From positions 10,066,995 to 10,130,994 of the forward strand of contig OX123186.2 of the NCBI GenBank assembly GCA_944739405.2: a stretch of 64,000 nt of DNA, written 5' to 3'. Position numbers and translations under genes: made by a program. Under the pieces are notes generated by a model. The model searched no databases and was not told where the DNA came from. It saw only the letters and a program-made list of their open reading frames with translations. This document shows, piece after piece, positions 59,724 to 64,000 of the stretch (its first letter is position 1; the number at the start of each line of letters is the position of its first letter). The DNA is from Euclidia mi. Taxonomy: Eukaryota; Arthropoda; Insecta; Lepidoptera; Erebidae.

Positions 59724-59727
59724 TTAA

Positions 59728-60820
59728 TATAGAATATTGAAAGAGGTTTGGCATTGTCTACGTATTGAACTGTGTTTTACGTACGCTTTTAAACTATGTA
59801 TATCCACTGAAAGGCACTTTAGTGATCATTATTTGCTGGTCAAAAAAAGTGATGGCTCTTTGCATTACGATCAAGTTTTATATGCATTACTTGCTCTCAT
59901 ATCATTTCGTTTTCATTACAAAAACTTGCACGGTTCGACACAGGACTCCCAAGACTTTTTACAACGACCAACCGTAACCACCCGCATCACTTAAGTATTA
60001 TCTCTACTTCTACACCCACGCTTCTCTACTATAAGGATTTTCTTCATTTCAACAAGGTGAGGATAATTTTAGATTTGAATAACTTTCCTCTCATTTATGT
60101 AAGTGTTTATACACATCATGCCATCAGTCCCACTGCGACCACGACCGTTGTAAGACAAAGCGTCGGTAAAACAGAGGTATTTATACCTTAAATTAATTAA
60201 ATATCGCGCGTTTTAATAAAATTGAACAAGTGTATCTAATAGCCAAACATTAATCCGAGACAACATCAAATGGAGAACCCGTGTATTAAACGTCATTAGT
60301 TCAGGCCTATTTACTACAAGAGCGGTGCCGATACAAACATTATTACTACAAGCAAGATTGATTGACGACGCTTCCACTGCTGCTTCTAATCTTACTCCGT
60401 TAATTATAGTAATGAACTCACTACGCTGTGTACGGGAACTTGTACCTATTATGATGTCATCTTCGCTGGATATAATTGTCTTCTGTGAATAAGTTTGTTG
60501 TCCATTGGTTGACTTGCATATGACGGCATGCTTTGCTGTTTTGTATCGATAACACTGTGTGTAGTCGGTTTAGCCCCTTGTATAGTCTAGTTATGACAAA
60601 ATAATTGTAAAGTCTGAAGATTTTTGTGCATGTTCTTTCGTTTTTTTTATTTATCAACAATTAATAACAAATAGATCAGGTGTGGTGGCTTTTAAAGAAA
60701 ATAGTCATACAATTCGAAATAAGACCATGAAAAAAAAATTGTATTAACCACAGGATTTGACTGTACAGCATATTTTTCTATAATTAAATACTTGCGTACT
60801 GGATGCGAAATAATTAGGTA
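59728..60820. other. AT-rich DNA, nothing recognised
   Basis: Overlapping frames at 59737-59994 and 59765-59977 in two registers, no motif. Confidence 0.4.
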
Positions 60821-60834
60821 ATAATTTAGGGTAA

Positions 60835-60910
60835 TATGAAATGTGGGTGTAATATTACACCTCTGCCTACCCCTTCGGGGATACAGGCGTGACACTATAA
60901 ATAAAATAAA
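60835..60910 (+). mobile_element. 5'-truncated SINE family A (or partner LINE) 3' end
   Basis: A 76 bp insert with a 14 bp perfect duplication ATAATTTAGGGTAA (60821-60834 and 60911-60924). It contains only 'GTGTAATATTACAC', 'CTCTGCCTACCCCTTCGGGG', 'GGCGTGACACTATA' and an A-rich tail. This is the minimal 3' unit that was evidently copied and inserted. Confidence 0.9.
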
Positions 60911-60924
60911 ATAATTTAGGGTAA

Positions 60925-63900
60925 CAAATAGCTAAAAGTAATATAGGCGATCATTCGAGATCAGACAGGCACAGTGTTATATGAAATCGGTTAAAAAGAA
61001 AGAGCATCTAGACCAAGAAGAAATTGCTGACCGCCACTGAAAGTGCCTTAAATAGTCAAGTAGTAAATAAAGTATCATATTAGCTACCTAAAAAGTAGCT
61101 GAAAAACATATCTGAAAGACAAAGCGAATAAAATCAATACACAGCTACCATTCCGCAGTCAAAACACGGAATGCAATTGTTCACTTTGGCAAAACATAAA
61201 GTCATCTAAAACCACGATGGTACAGCCAATGCGTTGCCAAACATCCGAAGATAGGTACTTCAACTTTGTAAACTTCCATTTGAAAAATACCGTTAATATC
61301 GAAGCACTAACCGTACGCACTGCATTAAACTATATCAAGCCATACACAGCCGTACCGCTACGTTTTAAAGTTTAAAATTCAGTAAAGTTAAAGCAACAAC
61401 TTTGGGCGCCGTTTCGACGTTTCCCTCCATTAACATTTTACAGAGAGTTTCAATAAGCTTTTGCTTCGAAATTGGCTTTTTCATAGTTTTTTTTTCTTCT
61501 TTTGATAACATTATATTATTTGGGTAAATAATATGCGTCATTATATCTTGAATTCAAATTGAAAATCGACCCTTGTCCAATTGTTCAGCTCGCGAGACTT
61601 TTAATGTGTTCTTGTTGAATGAGAGCTTTGAAATGCGGCTGACTTTTTTGAGATAAGATGTTTAATATCCATTGCGTATAAATACGAATAATGAAACAAA
61701 ACTTGGTTTGCATGAGCTGTTTATCTTTGCTTACAATTTGTATGACTTTGTTGAGGAAAATGGATCATCTTTGTGTTGTTGGCAACAAAATGGCACTGTT
61801 TATGAGCCATTACACTTTATTCCGATCTGCTGGTTCCACATATTCTAGCCATATGAATTACATTAGGGACGATTAAAGCTGTATCTTACTGCCAAAAAGA
61901 CATTAGGGGCTCCTTAAAACTATGATCTAAGATACATTGTGGCTGAGTTTCAGAGTATATTTATATTTACTTTTTTTGCACATCATTGTGTCTTTAAATC
62001 GAAACAATAAAAAAATGAATTATGGCGTAACTCTTTTCCTGAGGAAAAGTCCATCCCTAGCAGTGGGAATATAGCTACTCGTAATACTTATACATCATGT
62101 TTTAAGGGGTTTGTTTTGCAACTTGAGTGACGAGCAATCAACTATAAGTTAACAAACTTTTGACACGCTGTGTTGTTATTTTGAGTATCATACATGTATA
62201 CTTTGATATAAATAACATTATAACTTTTTTCAACTTGAAGAAATAAACAAGCAAATTTCTTTCTCTGGGTAGGTATTATCAACACATATACATACAAGGT
62301 GTATTCCTATAGAGACTGCGGTCAAATGTTTTTATACACAGATTTTATTTATCTCTCTATAAATATCTACTGTAATCTCAAAAACATCTTTCAAAAAATA
62401 TTTTAACTTCTATCAAGATTTGAATACCCACCACCAGTCTTTGTAACTTTTAATGATGTTTCAGCTGTTTTATATATTTCAAGTATATAATCGGCTGAAG
62501 CTGCGATCTTTCCTTTTTACAAAAATACACATCTGGCGAAAGATTTTATTTAGAATTTACTAGAATTTTATTTTATTCAAGCAAGGTAAGCGTAGTCTCA
62601 TCCGACATCAAAGCATCTCTCAAAAACATGTCTCGTGAAAAAAAGACTTTGTTTTAATGATCGTCGTAGTGTAGTGTGCTCTAAAGAATTGTTTGCTTGT
62701 AGTAGGAAAACAGTGAACCAAACAATTCTTCACAGTCAGCTTTACTATCCAACAAAAAATAGAAAAATATATAACATTTTCAGAGAAATATTACCTGATT
62801 TGGAGATTTCGGGTAGTACCGCCAATCTTGTAAAAAAATGGCCAATGTGAAAAAAAATTAAAGGAGTCTTAAACACAATAGAAAACTCTTAAATTCCGAG
62901 TAAAGTTTAGAGCTCGAAAACCTTTTACCGCGACGCCAAACTCACAAAAGTGATTTAATTCCAATTCATTCATGACCCAGTGAATGAGTCCATCTTAATT
63001 CGTTCCCTGCTCCTCACTTCAATAAAAGTTACAAGATTCCGAAAATTACTTGTTCAATTGAAAAGTTTTCGGATTGCCTGCGAGCAAAATAATTAAATTT
63101 AGCTCAAAACTCTCGTAAAAGTGACTAAGTTTTATAATGGTTTACGACAATATGGATTTATTAATTTTACATGAACAGAATGTACTTCAGTGACACAAAC
63201 CAAAGTTATTTTTGCAAAAAAGAGGGTTTTCCATTGTATTAGTTATTCAACCGTTCAGATAGGTGAAAGTAGGTTGTTACACTACTTGTAAGCGCTGGAC
63301 TGTCAAGATAGGGTAGTCACCTGCCAGCGTATCTCTCAATACATAGAGAATCCAATACGATTGTACCCTTTAGATTTAATTTACCCACTGTCTAGTTTCA
63401 AGAAATCGTCTATTCATTCATTTAATGAATAAACTACTCGGTTGAGTACTCCTAATTATTAATTTTGTACAAAATTTATAAATTTATTGCTATTTTAACT
63501 AAGTCGTATCTTTCTGGCCTAAAGCACAGAAAAAAATAAAATTACGTGAATGCAATAAGTTGTCTGAGGAGGTAATCAATATAAAGTCCTAAGAAGGTCA
63601 TGATAAGAGCCTACAAGCATTCTCGACGTGACGAGAGCCTCAAGTGGGAAACGCTTTTAAAGAGTTTTATTAATTAGTACGAGGTTTGAAGAACGATTAA
63701 GTATGAAAAAGATAAACATTCGAAGCTCCAGGAACATCGTTACTTTATCTGAAGTTTATGGTTCATCAACACTTGGAACAGCCGTAAAATTTGTTTATAT
63801 TGTCAAGTATTCTTAGACATATCCATTATCCAAAGAAATTGTTGTGCCAGTTGAAGTTTTTTTTTGCGCGTGTTAAGAAATACAGATAAAGCCGCTTCTA

Positions 63901-64000
63901 CTAAGAGTATAAACCATTTTCTATATCATATTCTCATCTTTATCAGTAAACATTTTAATAATTAGTTTTACTCTAACTTCATTTATATTCGCGGCGTGAA
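60925..64000. other. AT-rich DNA, nothing firm recognised
   Basis: A short phrase at 62073-62088 (CTAGCAGTGGGAATAT, preceded by GTCCATCC) may be a SINE tail remnant of the family B kind. Frames at 61691-61876 and 62635-62850 have no recognisable motif. Confidence 0.35.

Overview
This 64 kb window is AT-rich, gene-poor eukaryotic DNA that looks lepidopteran (moth or butterfly). That attribution is an inference. It rests on the kinds of repeats present: tRNA-headed SINEs with RTE-like 3' ends, (TATG)n and (GATGAT)n tails, the degenerate 'CTAGCTTTTGCCCGC' interspersed repeat, and mariner/Tc1, hAT and TTAA-flanked elements. I found no convincing host protein-coding exon, tRNA gene, rRNA or CRISPR. 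Most short open frames are chance frames in AT-rich sequence.

Layout. 1-7.9 kb: degenerate repeats, a 151 bp palindrome, and a 5'-truncated RTE-clade retrotransposon end (1912-2713, flanked by an 11 bp duplication). 7.9-9.2 kb: an apparently intact mariner (7946-9238) with 27 bp TIRs, TA duplication and a 350-residue DD34D transposase. 9.5-16.1 kb: three SINE copies, a hAT-type non-autonomous element packed with CCGGT motifs and flanked by a perfect 8 bp duplication (12294-12674), a CG-rich TIR element (13779-14068), a third RTE 3' remnant, and a foldback element with a sister copy at 29.3 kb. 16-40 kb: mostly featureless AT-rich DNA with three near-spacerless palindromes (19201, 28600, 36798), two SINEs, and a GC-rich island at 35.16-35.40 kb with strong RNA-folding potential. 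40-46.4 kb: a dense transposon cluster. It holds SINEs at 40361 and 41570, a small hAT-like element, an intact Tc1-family element (42124-43712; perfect 26 bp TIRs, 341-residue DD34E transposase), and a SINE (44722-45579) that was itself invaded by a truncated RTE retrotransposon (44869-45462). Both target-site duplications of that nest are readable. A second type of SINE follows at 46106-46410. 47-64 kb: degenerate repeats, a TTAA-flanked piggyBac-like candidate (59054-59723), and a 76 bp SINE 3' fragment with a 14 bp duplication (60835-60910).

How the parts fit. The window holds two SINE/LINE pairs. SINE family A (eight copies) ends in the same sequence as the RTE end at 1912-2713, and SINE family B (46106) ends in the same sequence as the RTE end at 44869-45462. 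In both RTE elements the shared end contains the last codons of the reverse-transcriptase ORF plus the microsatellite tail. This fits SINEs using the reverse transcriptase of the matching LINE. The mariner and Tc1 elements are the only full-length, uninterrupted coding units here.
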